Assembly (NCBI RefSeq): GCF_014647075.1
Contig: NZ_BMOM01000002.1
Span: forward strand, 124,001-188,000
From: Deinococcus aerophilus
GTDB lineage: Bacteria > Deinococcota > Deinococci > Deinococcales > Deinococcaceae
Direction of reading: 5' to 3'
DNA: 64,000 nucleotides
Shown here: positions 41,615-60,252 of the stretch, piece by piece
How positions within the stretch are numbered: the stretch's first letter is position 1
Layout: each line of letters begins with the position of its first letter
The notes under the pieces: generated by a model
Databases searched by the model: none
Told to the model about the DNA's origin: nothing
Seen by the model: the letters and a program-made list of their open reading frames with translations, nothing else
Position numbers and translations under genes: made by a program

Positions 41615-41634
41615 AAGAGAGTAGATACTCACTT
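41615..41634. promoter_or_regulatory. TetR-type operator over the regulator's own start
   Basis: Nine-base half-sites AAGAGAGTA and TACTCACTT face each other around GA (eight of nine positions pair). The site ends exactly at the ATG at 41635 and covers the only plausible -10 (TAGATACT). The regulator would repress itself. A related site lies before the efflux operon. Confidence 0.6.
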
Positions 41635-42228
41635 ATGGCCCGCCCCCGCACCATCACCGATGAACAGATTGTCGAGGCGGCCCGCGAGATCTTTCTTCAG
41701 CAGGGATTTGCCGCCACCACCGCCGAGATTGCCCGCCGCGCCGGGGTCTCGGAGGGCACGCTTTTTAAACGTTACGCCAGCAAGGAAGACCTCTTCGAGG
41801 CGGCCGTGGGGCTGCACAATTATGCCCATTGGCGCTCCGAACTGCTGTCTCAGCTGGGTCAGGGGGAGGTCCGGCGCAATCTGGAGCGGGCCTTCATGGA
41901 ATTCCTGAAGGAGGCCGCCGCCATTATTCCCAACCTGATGACCATTCTCTCGCGCGGGCACAACCCCGAACATAACCCCATTCTGGAGCGGCTGGGCAAT
42001 CCGGTGCGCCAGGATGCCGAGGCTATTGCCCAGTACCTGCGCGCCGAACTGGATCTGGGCCGGGTGCGTCCGCTCGACGCCGAGGTCACGGCCCTGATGA
42101 TCATGGGCGCCCTCACCACCTATGTGCATCAGGAGCACATGATGGTGAAGATCGGGCGGGAACCGCTGGAGGCCGGCCGCTTCGTGCGTGGGCTGCTGGA
42201 CGTGCTGTGGCCGGGGCTGGCTCCATGA
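41635..42228 (+). CDS. TetR-family repressor of the efflux operon
   Basis: 197 residues. TetR helix-turn-helix in [26 protein letters not shown] ([20 protein letters not shown] at about 26-45), then a helical ligand domain. It precedes the four-gene RND operon on the same strand and shares operator-like sequences with it, so it most likely represses the pump until a drug or lipid binds. ATG 41635, apparently leaderless or with a very short leader. Confidence 0.88.
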   Translation: MARPRTITDEQIVEAAREIFLQQGFAATTAEIARRAGVSEGTLFKRYASKEDLFEAAVGLHNYAHWRSELLSQLGQGEVRRNLERAFMEFLKEAAAIIPNLMTILSRGHNPEHNPILERLGNPVRQDAEAIAQYLRAELDLGRVRPLDAEVTALMIMGALTTYVHQEHMMVKIGREPLEAGRFVRGLLDVLWPGLAP

Positions 42229-42304
42229 CCGTTCCTGTGGTCCGGTCAGATCCGCGGTTTCGGGGAGTGGCCGGACCGACGCGATTGCCCTCCCCTTTGC
42301 TCAT

Positions 42305-42324
42305 AAGTAAGTGCCCACTTCAAA
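42305..42324. promoter_or_regulatory. TetR-type operator before the efflux operon
   Basis: AAGTAAGTG-CC-CACTTCAAA: inner arms AAGTG/CACTT are perfect around CC, and the left half-site resembles the AAGTGAGTA half-site at 41626-41634 (complement). It is 43 bases before the first efflux gene. Confidence 0.5.
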
Positions 42325-42366
42325 AACACCATTCCAGTCGTCCTGCGAGTCTCCCGAGGTTTGTTC

Positions 42367-43848
42367 ATGCCTGATCGGTCCTGTTCCCTGTTTCTCACGG
42401 CGCTGCTGGCGTTGGGCCTGCTGGGTGCGCCGGTCGCCGCGCAGGTCACGCCGCCCGGCCCGTCCACCGTGGCCCCGGCCCCTTTGTCCGCACCTGCCCT
42501 GGCCCCGGCGGAGTCATTGCAAGACGTCCTGACGGCGCTGCGCGGGTCGCCGGGATGGCGCGGCGCCGACCTGACCTACCGCGCCGCCCAGTTGGCTCTG
42601 GACAGCGCCCGGACCCGCGCCGGACTGTCGCTGACCGTGGGCGCGGACAGCAGCCTCGTCAAGGTTCCGTGGAGCGGTGGGGAGTGGCAGGGCAGCACCA
42701 CCGTGACCGTGGGGGCGTCCCTGGCCGTGCTGCCGTGGTCGGCGGCCCGTGAGGCGGTGCGCGCCGCTGAGCGGGCGCTGGCGGCGGCGGCGGTCGCGCT
42801 GCGCAGTGACCGCGCTAGCCTGACGGTCCAGGCCGTGCAGGCCTATGCAGGAGCGCGCAGCGCCGCCGCCACGCTGGCCCTGGCCGACGCGCAGCTGGCC
42901 CTGAACACCCGGTTGCTGGCCATCGCCACCGACCAGCACACACAGAACCTGATCACGGCCGAGGCCCTGCTGGAACGTCAGGCGGCGCTGCAGTCGGCGC
43001 AGGCCAGCCGGGACGGGGCCGCCCGCGGGGTGGCGCTGGCCGCCGCTCAGCTGACGCGGGTGCTGGGCCAGCCCATCACGCTGCCCGGAGACCCCGCCGC
43101 TTTCGGGGCGTTGCCCCTGCTCGCCCCGGCGGGTGACCTAAGCGCCCTGCTGGCCCGCGCCCTCGCCGCCCGTCCCGAGATTGCGCGCGCGGAGGTGGCC
43201 CTGGCCGACGCTGGGGCGGGCCTGAGCGCCGCCGAACTCGATGCCCGTGTGCCGGATCTGACGGCCAGCGTCCGCGCGGGCCAGCTCGGCGGCGGTCAGG
43301 GCGGCGCGGGCCGGGTGGTGAGTGGCAATCTCAACAGCAAATCGGGCGTGCTGGGAGCGCAGCTCAGCGTGCCCCTCAAGGACACCAGCGCCCTGCCGAA
43401 CGGGGTGGCGCTGTCCCTGAGCGGCACCTTCACGCTGTTGGGTAGTCCTGCGCGTGACGCCCTGACCCAGGCCCGTCTGGGGGTGCAGCAGGCACAGCTG
43501 GGCCTGGACACGGCCCGGCAGGCCATTGAGCTGGAAGTGCGCACCCGTCTGTCTGATTTTCAGGATGCGCAGGAGGGCCTGACCAGTCTGCAGACCTCGC
43601 TGGTCCGGGCCCAGACGGCCGTGAACAGCGCCCGTGCCCGCCTGGAAGCGGGTCTGGGCACGACATGGGAAGTGATGCAGGCCGAGCTGGGGGTCGTGCA
43701 GGCGCGCAACGCCGTGGACACCCAGCTCGCCGCGGTGGCCCTGGCCGCGCTGCAACTCGCCCAGGCCACCGCTGACCTTGATCCCGCTCTGCTGGGCGCT
43801 GTGCCCCGCCTTCCCGACCTCGCCCCCCCCACCGGAGAACGACCATGA
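42367..43848 (+). CDS. TolC-family outer-membrane efflux protein 1
   Basis: 493 residues. Signal peptide to about residue 22 (LLGAPVAAQ), then long Ala/Leu/Gln-rich amphipathic helices typical of OEP/TolC repeats, in two halves ([40 protein letters not shown]). It should form the trimeric tunnel through the outer membrane. ATG 42367 has GAGG seven bases upstream and follows the operator. Four-base overlap with the second TolC-like gene. Confidence 0.85.
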   Translation: MPDRSCSLFLTALLALGLLGAPVAAQVTPPGPSTVAPAPLSAPALAPAESLQDVLTALRGSPGWRGADLTYRAAQLALDSARTRAGLSLTVGADSSLVKVPWSGGEWQGSTTVTVGASLAVLPWSAAREAVRAAERALAAAAVALRSDRASLTVQAVQAYAGARSAAATLALADAQLALNTRLLAIATDQHTQNLITAEALLERQAALQSAQASRDGAARGVALAAAQLTRVLGQPITLPGDPAAFGALPLLAPAGDLSALLARALAARPEIARAEVALADAGAGLSAAELDARVPDLTASVRAGQLGGGQGGAGRVVSGNLNSKSGVLGAQLSVPLKDTSALPNGVALSLSGTFTLLGSPARDALTQARLGVQQAQLGLDTARQAIELEVRTRLSDFQDAQEGLTSLQTSLVRAQTAVNSARARLEAGLGTTWEVMQAELGVVQARNAVDTQLAAVALAALQLAQATADLDPALLGAVPRLPDLAPPTGERP

Positions 43849-44897
43849 AAGTGAACCCCACCCTGACCGTGCTGGCCCTGACCCTGAGCGTCGCTGCCGC
43901 CCAGACCGCCGGCGCGCAGACCACTCGACTGACCCTGGAGGGGGCCGTGACCCGCGCCCTGGCCAGCGGACCGGACGTGACCACCGCCCGCGCCAACCTG
44001 CGAAAGGCCCAGGCCAATGTGCGCGCCGTGCGCTCGGACCCCACCTCCATCATCACCACGCTGACCCAGGCCGAGCAGGACAACGCGGCGGCGGCGGTCA
44101 CCCTGGACGGCACCAAGCTGAACGTTGCCCAGACCGTGATCGCGCAGTATCTGGCGGCCTACGAGGCCAGCGGACGCATTGACCTGAACGCGGCCCAGGT
44201 GGCCCTGGACACCCGCAACCTGCAGATTGCCCGGGCGCGGCTCGCCGCCAAGGTAGCCACCGCCCTGGACGTGAACCGTGCCCAGACCAGCCTGAACAGC
44301 AACCGCCAGGAGCTCGCCGATGCCCAGGCACAGTTTCCGGTCCTCAAGGCTCAACTGGCGCGCACGCTGGGCCTGCCCACCGGCACCGACCTGGCCCTGG
44401 CCGACCCGCCGGCGCCGCCCAAGCTGGGCAGCAGCCTCGCCACGCTGCAGGCCGGACTGGAAAAACGTCTGCCCTCGCTGAGCCAGGCGGCCAACGGCCT
44501 GAGCTTCGCCGCCCTGCAGGTCCGGCTGGCCGACAACGACTACACCCCGGCGCGCACCCTGGAAGACGCGCAGGTGGCGCAGGCCAACGCCCAGCGCAGC
44601 CTGGACGACGCCACGAAAGCCGCCGGCACCGGCGTGCGCGACGCCTACCGCGCCGTACAGAACGCGCAGGAGCAGGTGGACATCGCCCGCCAGCAGCTCG
44701 CCAACGCCCAGACGACGCTGGCCCAGACGCGCGCGCGTCTCAAGGCCGGGACCGCCGCCGCCGTGGAGGTGCAGCAGGCCGAGGTGCAGGCCCAGCAGGC
44801 CGCCTTTGGCGTGACCCAGGCGCAGGGGGGCCTGTGGCGGGCGCTCGCGGCGCTGGGCGTGGCGTCCGGGGTGGACGTGACGGGACTCGCAAAATGA
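43845..44897 (+). CDS. TolC-family outer-membrane efflux protein 2 (short)
   Basis: 350 residues. Signal peptide to about residue 25 (AQTAGAQ), then two OEP-like repeats with [16 protein letters not shown] and [13 protein letters not shown]. It is shorter than its neighbour and than most TolC proteins (about 450 or more), so it may be a reduced or specialised partner. ATG 43845 overlaps the first TolC stop and its own stop overlaps the adaptor start, so all are coupled. Confidence 0.82.
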   Translation: MKVNPTLTVLALTLSVAAAQTAGAQTTRLTLEGAVTRALASGPDVTTARANLRKAQANVRAVRSDPTSIITTLTQAEQDNAAAAVTLDGTKLNVAQTVIAQYLAAYEASGRIDLNAAQVALDTRNLQIARARLAAKVATALDVNRAQTSLNSNRQELADAQAQFPVLKAQLARTLGLPTGTDLALADPPAPPKLGSSLATLQAGLEKRLPSLSQAANGLSFAALQVRLADNDYTPARTLEDAQVAQANAQRSLDDATKAAGTGVRDAYRAVQNAQEQVDIARQQLANAQTTLAQTRARLKAGTAAAVEVQQAEVQAQQAAFGVTQAQGGLWRALAALGVASGVDVTGLAK

Positions 44898-46176
44898 AGC
44901 CGCTGATGTGTGTGGTGGCGCTGAGCGTCTCTCTGGTGGCCTGCACGCCGCCGGGCGGGGGCGGCGATACGGTCGCCAATGATCTGGACACCGCGCCGGA
45001 CAAGACCACGGTCCTGAGGGTAACGATCATTCCGGCGAGGCAGGGCACACTGACCGTGCAGCGCAGCGCCAGCGCCATCATCACCGCGCAGAGGGACTCC
45101 CAGGTGGCCACCCAGAGCGGCGGCACGGTAATGCGCGTGCTCGCCGATGAGGGAGAGCAGGTCAGCGCCGGGCAGGTGGTGGTGCAGCTCGACGACACCG
45201 TGCCGCGTCAGGCGCTGGAGAATGCCCGCCTGCAGGTGCAGCAGGCCGAGATCACCCTGCAGCAGACCCGCGATACCACCTCGCAGGCCGGCTCGCCCCT
45301 TCAGTCGGCCGTGCAGTCCGCGCAGGCCACGCTGGCCCAGGCGCAGCAGGGAGCCCAGAGCGCCGAGTCGCTGTACAAGCTCGGCGGCATCAGTCTGTCT
45401 GACCTGCAGTCCGCGCGGGCCACGCTGGCCCAGGCCCAGTCGGGGCTGGCGGCGGCCAGGAACAATCTGGAGCAGAACGGGCGCAGCGCCCAGGGCAGTG
45501 TGCCGCTGCAGCAAGCTCAGCTTCGAAGTGCCCAGGCGAGCGTGCGTCAGGCCGAGGAGAACCTGGCCCGCACCGGGGTCAAGGCCCCCTTTGCCGGAAT
45601 GGTGGCGAGCATCAGCGCCCGGGAGGGCGAGTTCGCCGCCCAGGGCACGCCGGTGTTCCGGCTGGTCGATCCGGGCAGCATCCGCGCCAAGTTCAACGTA
45701 CCGAGCAGTGACGCCTCCACGCTCACTGGCGGCACCCGGCTGAACCTGGGGTACGGCGGCGTGAACTACGTGGCGGTCGTGCAGGGCAGCCCGGGCATCG
45801 CGGGCGGCGACCGGCTGGTGCCCATCACCGCGCGTGTGCAGGGCGGCGAGCAGTTGCCGGTGGGAGCGGCGGCGCAGGTTCGCTACCGTGCCAGCCTCGG
45901 CCAGGGTGTGCTGGTGCCGAGCAGCGCGGTGCGGGTCGAGGGCGGCGAGAACGCGGTGTTCATTGCGGCGGGTGGCCGGGCCGAGCGCCGGGTGGTCTCG
46001 GTGGTGGCCGAATCGGGCGGGCAACTGGCCGTGACCGGGGTGCAGGCCGGGGAAGCAGTGATCAATCCGCTGCCCACCAGCCTGCAAGACGGGGCGGGCG
46101 TGCGTGTGGACACGGCTCCCGACTCCACGTCAGCGCCTGAATCCACTTCGCCGGCCCCGCCGGAAGGACAGGCGCC

Positions 46177-46180
<4 letters not shown>
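44894..46180 (+). CDS. RND efflux adaptor (membrane fusion lipoprotein)
   Basis: 428 residues. N-terminal lipoprotein signal with lipobox LVAC (residues 14-17 region), so tethered to the inner membrane outer face. Then biotinyl-lipoyl-like hairpin ([27 protein letters not shown]), a long coiled coil and the [21 protein letters not shown] beta-barrel segment typical of AcrA/HlyD-type adaptors. It links the RND pump to TolC. The C-terminal tail is low-complexity. ATG 44894 overlaps the upstream stop. Confidence 0.87.
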
Positions 46181-49596
<3,416 letters not shown>

Positions 49597-49628
49597 GCGG
49601 CGCCTGCGCCAACCGGAAAGCAGAAAAG

Positions 49629-49664
49629 AAAGGAGCGGGACAGCATGTACTGTCCCGCTCCTTT
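49629..49664. terminator. Bidirectional terminator between efflux and purine operons
   Basis: A 15-base perfect stem (AAAGGAGCGGGACAG 49629-49643; CTGTCCCGCTCCTTT 49650-49664) with a six-base loop, flanked by A-rich and T-containing sequence, between two convergent operons. Confidence 0.88.
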
Positions 49665-49677
49665 CCCTTGATTCCCT

Positions 49678-51084
49678 CTATCCCTCGGTGAGCCAGATGT
49701 ACCGGGCGAGCAGCGCCGCCGCGACCCCGTACAGAATCGGGCTGACCTGCCGTCCCCGGCCGCCGAGCAGTTTGATGGCGCAGTAGCTGATGACCCCCAG
49801 GCTGACGCCATTGGCGATGGAAAAGGTCAGCGGCATGACAATGATGGTCAAAAAGGCCGGCAGACTGTCGGCGATGTCGTCCCAGTCGATGTGGCGCACG
49901 CCCTCCATCATCAGTGCTCCCACCAGAATCAGGGCGGGCGCGGTGGCCGCGCCGGGAATGGCGGCGGCGAGCGGCCACAGGAACATGCTCAGCAGGAACA
50001 GCACGGCGACCGTCACGGCGGTCAGGCCGGTGCGGCCCCCCTCGCCGATGCCGGCGGCGGATTCCACGTAGGCGGTGGTGGTGGAGGTGCCCATGAACGC
50101 GCCGAACATGGCCGCGAGGCCGTCCATCGAGAACAGGCGGCGGGCACGCGGCATGTTGCCCTGCGCGTCAATAAAACCCGCACGCTGCGACAACCCGGTC
50201 AGGGTGCCGGTGGCATCGAAGAAATCCACGAAGAAGAAGGTAAAGACCACGCTCAGCAGGCCCAGCCCCAGCGCTCCGGCGAGGTCCATCTGCCCCACCA
50301 GCGCGCCCGGCCACACCGGCGTGCCGAAAATGCCCAGAAACGGACCGTCAAAACCGGGAAACGAGCGCAGCGCGCCCTCCGGTCCGCCCGCGTACACGGC
50401 GGCTCCGGTCACGATGCCGAGCACCGTGGTTGCCAGGATGCCGTACAGGATCGCCCCGGTGACCCGGCGGGCCATCAGCGCGGCGGTCAGAATGACGCCG
50501 ATGGACGCCAGCCAGACCGTCGGCGAGGACAGCGAACCCATGCCCACCAGCGTGGCTGGATTGGCGACCACGATGCCCGCATTCTTGAGCCCCAGGAAGG
50601 CCAGGAACGCGCCGATGCCGCCGGTGATGGCAAACTTCAGCGAGTTGGGAATAGCCTGCACGATGGCCTGCCGTGCGCCCAGCACGCTGAGCAGCACGAA
50701 CAGCACCCCGCTGATGAAGACGGCGCCCAGGGCGGTCTGCCACGCGACGCCCATGCCCTGCACCACCGTGTAGGCAAAAAAGGCGTTCAGGCCCATGCCC
50801 GGAGCCTGCGCGAAAGGATATTTCGCCACCAGTCCCATGGCGAGCGAGCCGAAGGCCGCCGCGATGGCGGTGGTCATCAACAGCTGCACGAAGGCGTTGG
50901 GCACGTCAATGGCGGTGGCGAGAACCTGTGGGTTCACGAACAGGATGTAGCTCATGGTCAGGAAGGTGGTGAGGCCCGCGCGCATCTCCTGCCGGACGCT
51001 GGAGTTCTGGGCGCTGAGGCCGAAGTAACGGTCCAGGCCAGAGGTCGGGGTGGACGGAGTACGGGCGGCGGCGGGATCAGACAT
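49678..51084 (-). CDS. Purine permease, AzgA-like (NCS2/guanine-hypoxanthine type)
   Basis: 468 residues, 12-14 membrane helices. Shows the AzgA-branch signatures AGLTTFLTMSYILFVNP, PGMGLNAFFAY and MGTSTTTAYVESAAGIGEGGRTG. It should import guanine, hypoxanthine or xanthine. ATG 51084 has AAGGAG upstream. It is last of the purine operon, after guaD and the xdh genes, which supports guanine or xanthine as substrate. Confidence 0.87.
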   Translation of the reverse strand: MSDPAAARTPSTPTSGLDRYFGLSAQNSSVRQEMRAGLTTFLTMSYILFVNPQVLATAIDVPNAFVQLLMTTAIAAAFGSLAMGLVAKYPFAQAPGMGLNAFFAYTVVQGMGVAWQTALGAVFISGVLFVLLSVLGARQAIVQAIPNSLKFAITGGIGAFLAFLGLKNAGIVVANPATLVGMGSLSSPTVWLASIGVILTAALMARRVTGAILYGILATTVLGIVTGAAVYAGGPEGALRSFPGFDGPFLGIFGTPVWPGALVGQMDLAGALGLGLLSVVFTFFFVDFFDATGTLTGLSQRAGFIDAQGNMPRARRLFSMDGLAAMFGAFMGTSTTTAYVESAAGIGEGGRTGLTAVTVAVLFLLSMFLWPLAAAIPGAATAPALILVGALMMEGVRHIDWDDIADSLPAFLTIIVMPLTFSIANGVSLGVISYCAIKLLGGRGRQVSPILYGVAAALLARYIWLTEG

Positions 51085-51159
51085 GACATCTCCTTCGCTC
51101 TTTCCTGACGGACCGGAAGAGCCTCATGGCGGAACGGTGGCGGGAGCCGGACGGCAGAA

Positions 51160-52496
51160 TCAAGGCATCCCGGCGGGCACGGCTGTCCCGGAGGGCGTGT
51201 GGGGGCGGTCGTACACTGGGTCGCCGCCAACCCACACCCGGGCCACGTCGGCCTGGGTGCCGTTGGCATACAGGGCGGCCAACGTGCCCGGGGCGCTGTC
51301 GGCGTGCTGCAGGACGGCCTCCAGCGTGCTTCCCGCGCCGGGGCGCAGCCACACGGCGTCGAAGGCCTTGCCCACGCCAAAATCCCCGATGTGGTCTTGC
51401 AGGTCCAGCGCCTGCGCTCCGGCCCGGGTGCACAGGTACAGCAGGTGGGCGGGCGTCAGCGCCACCCTGTCCCCGGCCTGAAGCTGCTGCATGAAGTACG
51501 CCTGCAGGCCCTCCTTGAGCATGGAAAATCCGGTGCCGCCGCCCACATCGGTCCCCAGCGCGACATGCACGCCCGCCGCGAGGTGCCGGCCCAGCGGAAA
51601 CAGACCGCTGCCCAGCGAGCTGTTGCTGCACGGGCAATGGGCGGCGCTGCAGTGGTGCGCGGCCATGACGTGCAGTTCGCGGTCGGTGGTGTGGACACTG
51701 TGGGCAAACACGCTGCGCCGCCCCAGCAGTCCGGCCCGGTCATAGGTGTCCAGATAATCGCGGGCGTCCGGGAACAGCCCGCGCACGGTCTGGATTTCTG
51801 CCCGGTTCTCGTTGAGGTGACTCGTGAAATGCACGTCCGGAAACTCGCGCATCAGCGCGGCGCAGGCGTCGAGCATGCCCTCGCTGGCCGAGAGGCTGAA
51901 GCGTGGCGTTACGGCGTACCGGGCGCGGCCCTGACCGTGCCAGCGCTCGATCAGGGCCTTGCCCTCAGCGTAGGCCCGCTCGGGGGTGGTGTGCAATTCG
52001 CCGCGCAGCATCCGGTCGCTGACGACCTGTCCGGCGACCGTCCGCAGGCCCGACGTCGCCGCCTCGTCAAAAAACTCGTCCATTGCCCCGGCAAAATGCG
52101 AGCCGAAGACCAGCGCGGTGGTCGTGCCGTTGCGGGCCAGCCCGCCGAGGAACTCGCGGGCCACGGCGCGGGCATACGTCGCGTCGGCCAGCCGCGCCTC
52201 CTCAGGCAGGGCGCAGCGGTCCAGCCAGTCCAGCAGCGGCATGCCCAGCCCGCCGATGATGCGGACCTGCGGGTAATGCACGTGGGTGTCAATAAATCCT
52301 GGCAGCAGCACGCCGCCGCGCAGGTCGGTGACGGGAGCGTCCGGGTGGGCCGCGTGCAGGGCGGCGAAGTCGCCGCTGCTGCGGATCACGCCGCCGCCTA
52401 TCAGCAGGCCGCCGTCCTCCTGAACGTGCAGGGCGTCGGCCTCCCGGAACGGGTCGAGGGGCGTGTGCATGAAGGTGGCGCGGTACAGCATGGGGG

Positions 52497-52500
<4 letters not shown>
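51160..52500 (-). CDS. guaD: Guanine deaminase
   Basis: 446 residues, amidohydrolase TIM barrel. Metal-binding HxH in GFIDTHVHYPQ, TSHLNENRAEI, a His in HSVHTTDREL, and the Asp in GTDVGGGTGFSM, which together match guanine deaminase. Converts guanine to xanthine, feeding xanthine dehydrogenase encoded upstream. ATG 52500 overlaps the xdhC stop (ATGA). Confidence 0.92.
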
Positions 52501-53351
<851 letters not shown>

Positions 53352-53405
53352 GGGCGGTGGGGAGAAGGGATGGGGGGCACCGCATGTTGCCCGACGACGG
53401 GCTTC

Positions 53406-55763
<2,358 letters not shown>

Positions 55764-55811
55764 GGGGTCACCTCCGGGAAGGGGCAAGTCGCAAGTGTGG
55801 GCGGTGGATCC

Positions 55812-57233
<1,422 letters not shown>

Positions 57234-57888
57234 GCTGCCTCCATCGTCAACAACAATAAACCCGACGTTCCATGCACACCCCGGGCCAGAGGCCCCGGAT
57301 GCATGGTTCACGCCGGTGACGAGAAGAAGGCGGGCCGCTGGTTATCCATGCAGAACAGTGGCCTGTTGTGGTGTGCATTAATTTTACGCCTAAGTAATTG
57401 CCGTGTCCAGGGGACGTATCTGCTCTGGGCTGGATTCAAGCGCTGTGGCCGCTGAGATATGGGGAAACGTGTCAGGAACAGCCCCCGCCCCAAGGTGAAC
57501 TGTGGAGTGAAGAAATCCAAAGTCCACGGGTGAAAAATCAGGTGATCAGGTCCGTCTTTTATCTGGTCTCGGAGAAATTGATCATGTCCGATGACGGGGC
57601 AGCACAGCCCAGTTCCCGGTCTGTCGCGGACGACCTCCGCTGATTTCGCCTCTGGATTCCGTGCCCTGCGGCCCCTGCCCTCAGGTCCGGCACAGTGATC
57701 GCTTCGTCCCCTTTCGCATCTTGTGGGCAACTCGCCCGTCTGTGCAGACACAGTCGGTTCTGAGGAACCGGCTTCATAGGGATACGGTGTCCGGGAAGTG
57801 AACGGCGAATCGCCGGCAGTCTCCCCGGCAATACGGCCGGGGCAGGACGATCCGGTTGGACTGGTTGCAGGGGGTCGGGATATGCAAA
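57234..57888. other. 655-base gap with no credible gene
   Basis: Upstream region of the purine operon. Short open frames exist but show no family pattern or start signals. Composition is more AT-rich than neighbouring genes (for example around 57370-57400). It must hold the xdhA promoter; a clear -10 cannot be picked. TTATCCATG at 57342-57350 resembles a DnaA box but stands alone. Confidence 0.5.
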
Positions 57889-57935
57889 AGAAGGGGGTGC
57901 AGATGGCCGCATACGGGCCGCCTGCACCCCCTTCT
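57889..57935 (-). terminator. Terminator after the hotdog-like gene
   Basis: Perfect 14-base arms AGAAGGGGGTGCAG (57889-57902) and CTGCACCCCCTTCT (57922-57935), with an inner GGCC pairing in the loop. Read on the minus strand it is followed by CTTTTGC, 28 bases after the gene's stop. Confidence 0.8.
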
Positions 57936-57962
57936 GGTGTACTGGGGGATCTCCGGGAGACT

Positions 57963-58841
57963 TCAGCGCCGGCTGAGGGTCAGCTGCATCTGGCCGACCG
58001 TGCGCCCGGCGGCCTCGGCCTGACAGGCAAACACGTGGTTGGCGGCCTGCGCGGACGTCTCCTCGACCTCGAAAGTGGCGCTCTCGCCGGCCCAGCAGAA
58101 GTCATGAGCCACGACCTCGGCATGCGGGATGAAAAAGGCCTGATCTCCGCCCAGGCTCAGGCCCGCAAGCTGCGACAGCTGACCCATCAGGATGGCGACC
58201 GGCATGGCCGGGTAGCGGTCAAAGTGGCCGGCACACGCCTGCACCGGCACCTCGCCGATCCGGCGGATCCAGCGCGGCCCGTCGCGTTGGATGGTGCCGT
58301 CGGGCAGCGCGGGCATGCGCCCCAGGCCCTCGGCGCTGAACTCGGGCCGCGCGCGCGAGCGGAACAGCCGTGAGAACGCGCTGTCGGTCAGGATGGTGTA
58401 TTCCACCTCGACCACGGCGAGCGGTTTGCCCCCTGCGAAGGCCTCGATGCGCGCGGTGGCTTCACGCTTGCTGAGGTTCAGCAGTTCGGCCTGCAGGGTG
58501 ATCACCGAGCCATACGGCGCGTCGTTCAAAAAACCCGTGTACTGGGCCTTCTGCGCCAGATAGTAGCGGCGCTGGTCATCGGCCTGGGCCAGGGCGGCGG
58601 CGCACAGGCCGGCGATGGCCGCGTGGCGGCTGAGTTCCGCTCCCTGAATCGGCCCGAGTTCCTGGCTGCGCGGCAGTTCGGCGCGGGCGGTGGCATTCAG
58701 GCGGCCCGCTTCGGCGCTGAGGTCACTCAGGGCAAAATAGGGGGGGCGCACGCAGATGCGCGCGAGCAGTCGGTCAGTGGACAGGTGCCTCGAGAGGGCG
58801 GTCTCTGGAGCAATGGCACGGTAGACAGGACTGGTCAGCAT
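57963..58841 (-). CDS. Double-hotdog-like protein, possible acyl-thioester enzyme
   Basis: 292 residues. Two similar halves: in each, a long helix is followed by antiparallel strands (first half LSRHAAIAGLCAAALAQ with SVITLQAELLNLSKREATARIEA; second half AMPVAILMGQLSQLAGL with FFIPHAEVVAHDFCWAGESATFEVE). This is the pattern of tandem hotdog folds such as MaoC-type hydratases, FabZ-like proteins and thioesterases. I see no clear catalytic His-Asp pair. ATG 58841 has GGAGG five bases upstream; an in-frame ATG at 58868 is less likely. Function unknown. Confidence 0.6.
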   Translation of the reverse strand: MLTSPVYRAIAPETALSRHLSTDRLLARICVRPPYFALSDLSAEAGRLNATARAELPRSQELGPIQGAELSRHAAIAGLCAAALAQADDQRRYYLAQKAQYTGFLNDAPYGSVITLQAELLNLSKREATARIEAFAGGKPLAVVEVEYTILTDSAFSRLFRSRARPEFSAEGLGRMPALPDGTIQRDGPRWIRRIGEVPVQACAGHFDRYPAMPVAILMGQLSQLAGLSLGGDQAFFIPHAEVVAHDFCWAGESATFEVEETSAQAANHVFACQAEAAGRTVGQMQLTLSRR

Positions 58842-59208
58842 GAAGCCTCCGGGAAAGTGGTCAAACATCGGGCCTGAGAAGGATGAGCAGAGAATAAACT
58901 CAAAATCGCCCTTTGCCTAGTCACTTCCGGTACGGAGTCTCCTGACAAAATTCTTACAGGCGCAGATCAGATCGGCCTTAAGGCATGACTGGTGGGGTAA
59001 GCCACGAAAGTCATTCTTGCGCACCGAGGCCGATTTTAACGTTCAGAAACGGTGTTTTCACGGCAACCGACAGCACCCACCGAAGGGGTCGGAGGCGGCC
59101 AGTCTCAGCGCGCCTTGTCTAGGCATGCCTCAATTTGAAGGCCGTATCAGCAAGGCCCGGAGAACCGAACCGCAGCCTTCATGGGCAAGGGCCAGGATTG
59201 AGGGGGCC
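58842..59208. other. 367-base gap, promoter region only
   Basis: Between two minus-strand genes. Includes the palindromes GCCTTAAGGC (about 58974-58983) and AGGCATGCCT (about 59121-59130). No gene, RNA or strong promoter was recognised. Confidence 0.4.
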
Positions 59209-60252
59209 TCAGGCGGGAGTGGTCAGGCGTCCGCGAATCAGCGGAGCAACCTCAGTGCCCAGAAGCTCGATGCTGCGCAGCATCTGTTCATGCGGCATGA
59301 GCACGTTGGTCATCTGGAAGGTCAGGCGTGAGAGGCCGCCGAGGACATCATTCAGGTACAGCGCCTTGTCGGCGACCGCCTGCGGATCTCCGATCAGGTA
59401 GGCGCCGCCCGGCGCACACGCAGCGTCGAACTGGGCGCGGGTGGGCGGGCGCCAGCCGCGCTCGCGGCCCAGCAGGGTAAACAGCCGCTCATGGCCCGGC
59501 CAGAAGGCGTCGGCCGCCCCACGGGAGGTGTCGGCCACGAAGCCGAAAGCATGAACGCCCACCCGCAGCTGTTCGGGAGCGAAGCCCGCCCGCGCGCCCG
59601 CCTGCCGGTACAGGTCCACCAGCGGACGAAAGTGCCGGAAGTCGCCGCCGATGATGGCGATCATCAGCGGCAGCCCCAGGGTGCCGGCGCGCACGAAGGA
59701 TTGCGGCGTGCCGCCTACCCCCAGCCACACCGGCAAGCGGTCCTGCAGCGGGCGCGGATAGATGCCCTGGCCGCTCAGCGGGGGGCGGTGCCGACCCGAC
59801 CAGTGCACGTGGGTCTGCTCGCGGATCTTCAGCAGCAGGTCCAGTTTCTCGGCAAACAGCGAGTCGTAGTCCTGCAGGTCATGCCCGAACAGCGGATACG
59901 CCTCCACCGAGGAGCCCCGGCCCACCACCAGTTCGGCGCGGCCACGCGACAGCAGATCCAGCGTGGCGAAGTCCTGGAACACCCGCACCGGATCGTCGGC
60001 GCTGAGCACGGTGACGGCGCTGGTCAGCCGGACGCGCTGCGTGCGGGCCGCCGCCGCCGCCAGTATCAGGGTGGGGGCCGAGTCCAGGTATTCCTGACGG
60101 TGGTGCTCGCCGATGCCGAACACGTCGATGCCCGCCTCGTCGGCCTGGACAATCTCGCCGAGCAGGTTGCTCAGCCGGTCGGCGGCCCCCAGCGTTTCTC
60201 CGGTCCGGGGATCCGAGACCACGGCGGCGAAGCTGTCGATTCCAATCTGCAT
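59209..60252 (-). CDS. Luciferase-like (LLM) flavin monooxygenase
   Basis: 347 residues. Bacterial-luciferase-like TIM barrel: FGIGEHHRQEYLDSAPTLILAAAAART (key GEHH), VRVFQDFATLDLLSRGRAELVVGRGS, PVWLGVGGTPQSF. FMNH2-dependent oxygenase of unknown substrate. ATG 60252 has GGGAGGA upstream; the open frame runs further but reads across the divergent leader region. Divergent from the kyn leader, which starts 141 bases away. Confidence 0.85.
   Translation of the reverse strand: MQIGIDSFAAVVSDPRTGETLGAADRLSNLLGEIVQADEAGIDVFGIGEHHRQEYLDSAPTLILAAAAARTQRVRLTSAVTVLSADDPVRVFQDFATLDLLSRGRAELVVGRGSSVEAYPLFGHDLQDYDSLFAEKLDLLLKIREQTHVHWSGRHRPPLSGQGIYPRPLQDRLPVWLGVGGTPQSFVRAGTLGLPLMIAIIGGDFRHFRPLVDLYRQAGARAGFAPEQLRVGVHAFGFVADTSRGAADAFWPGHERLFTLLGRERGWRPPTRAQFDAACAPGGAYLIGDPQAVADKALYLNDVLGGLSRLTFQMTNVLMPHEQMLRSIELLGTEVAPLIRGRLTTPA

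Noticed and set aside
57342..57350. TTATCCATG as a DnaA box
   Set aside because: Single copy with one or two mismatches, far from rep and the iterons.
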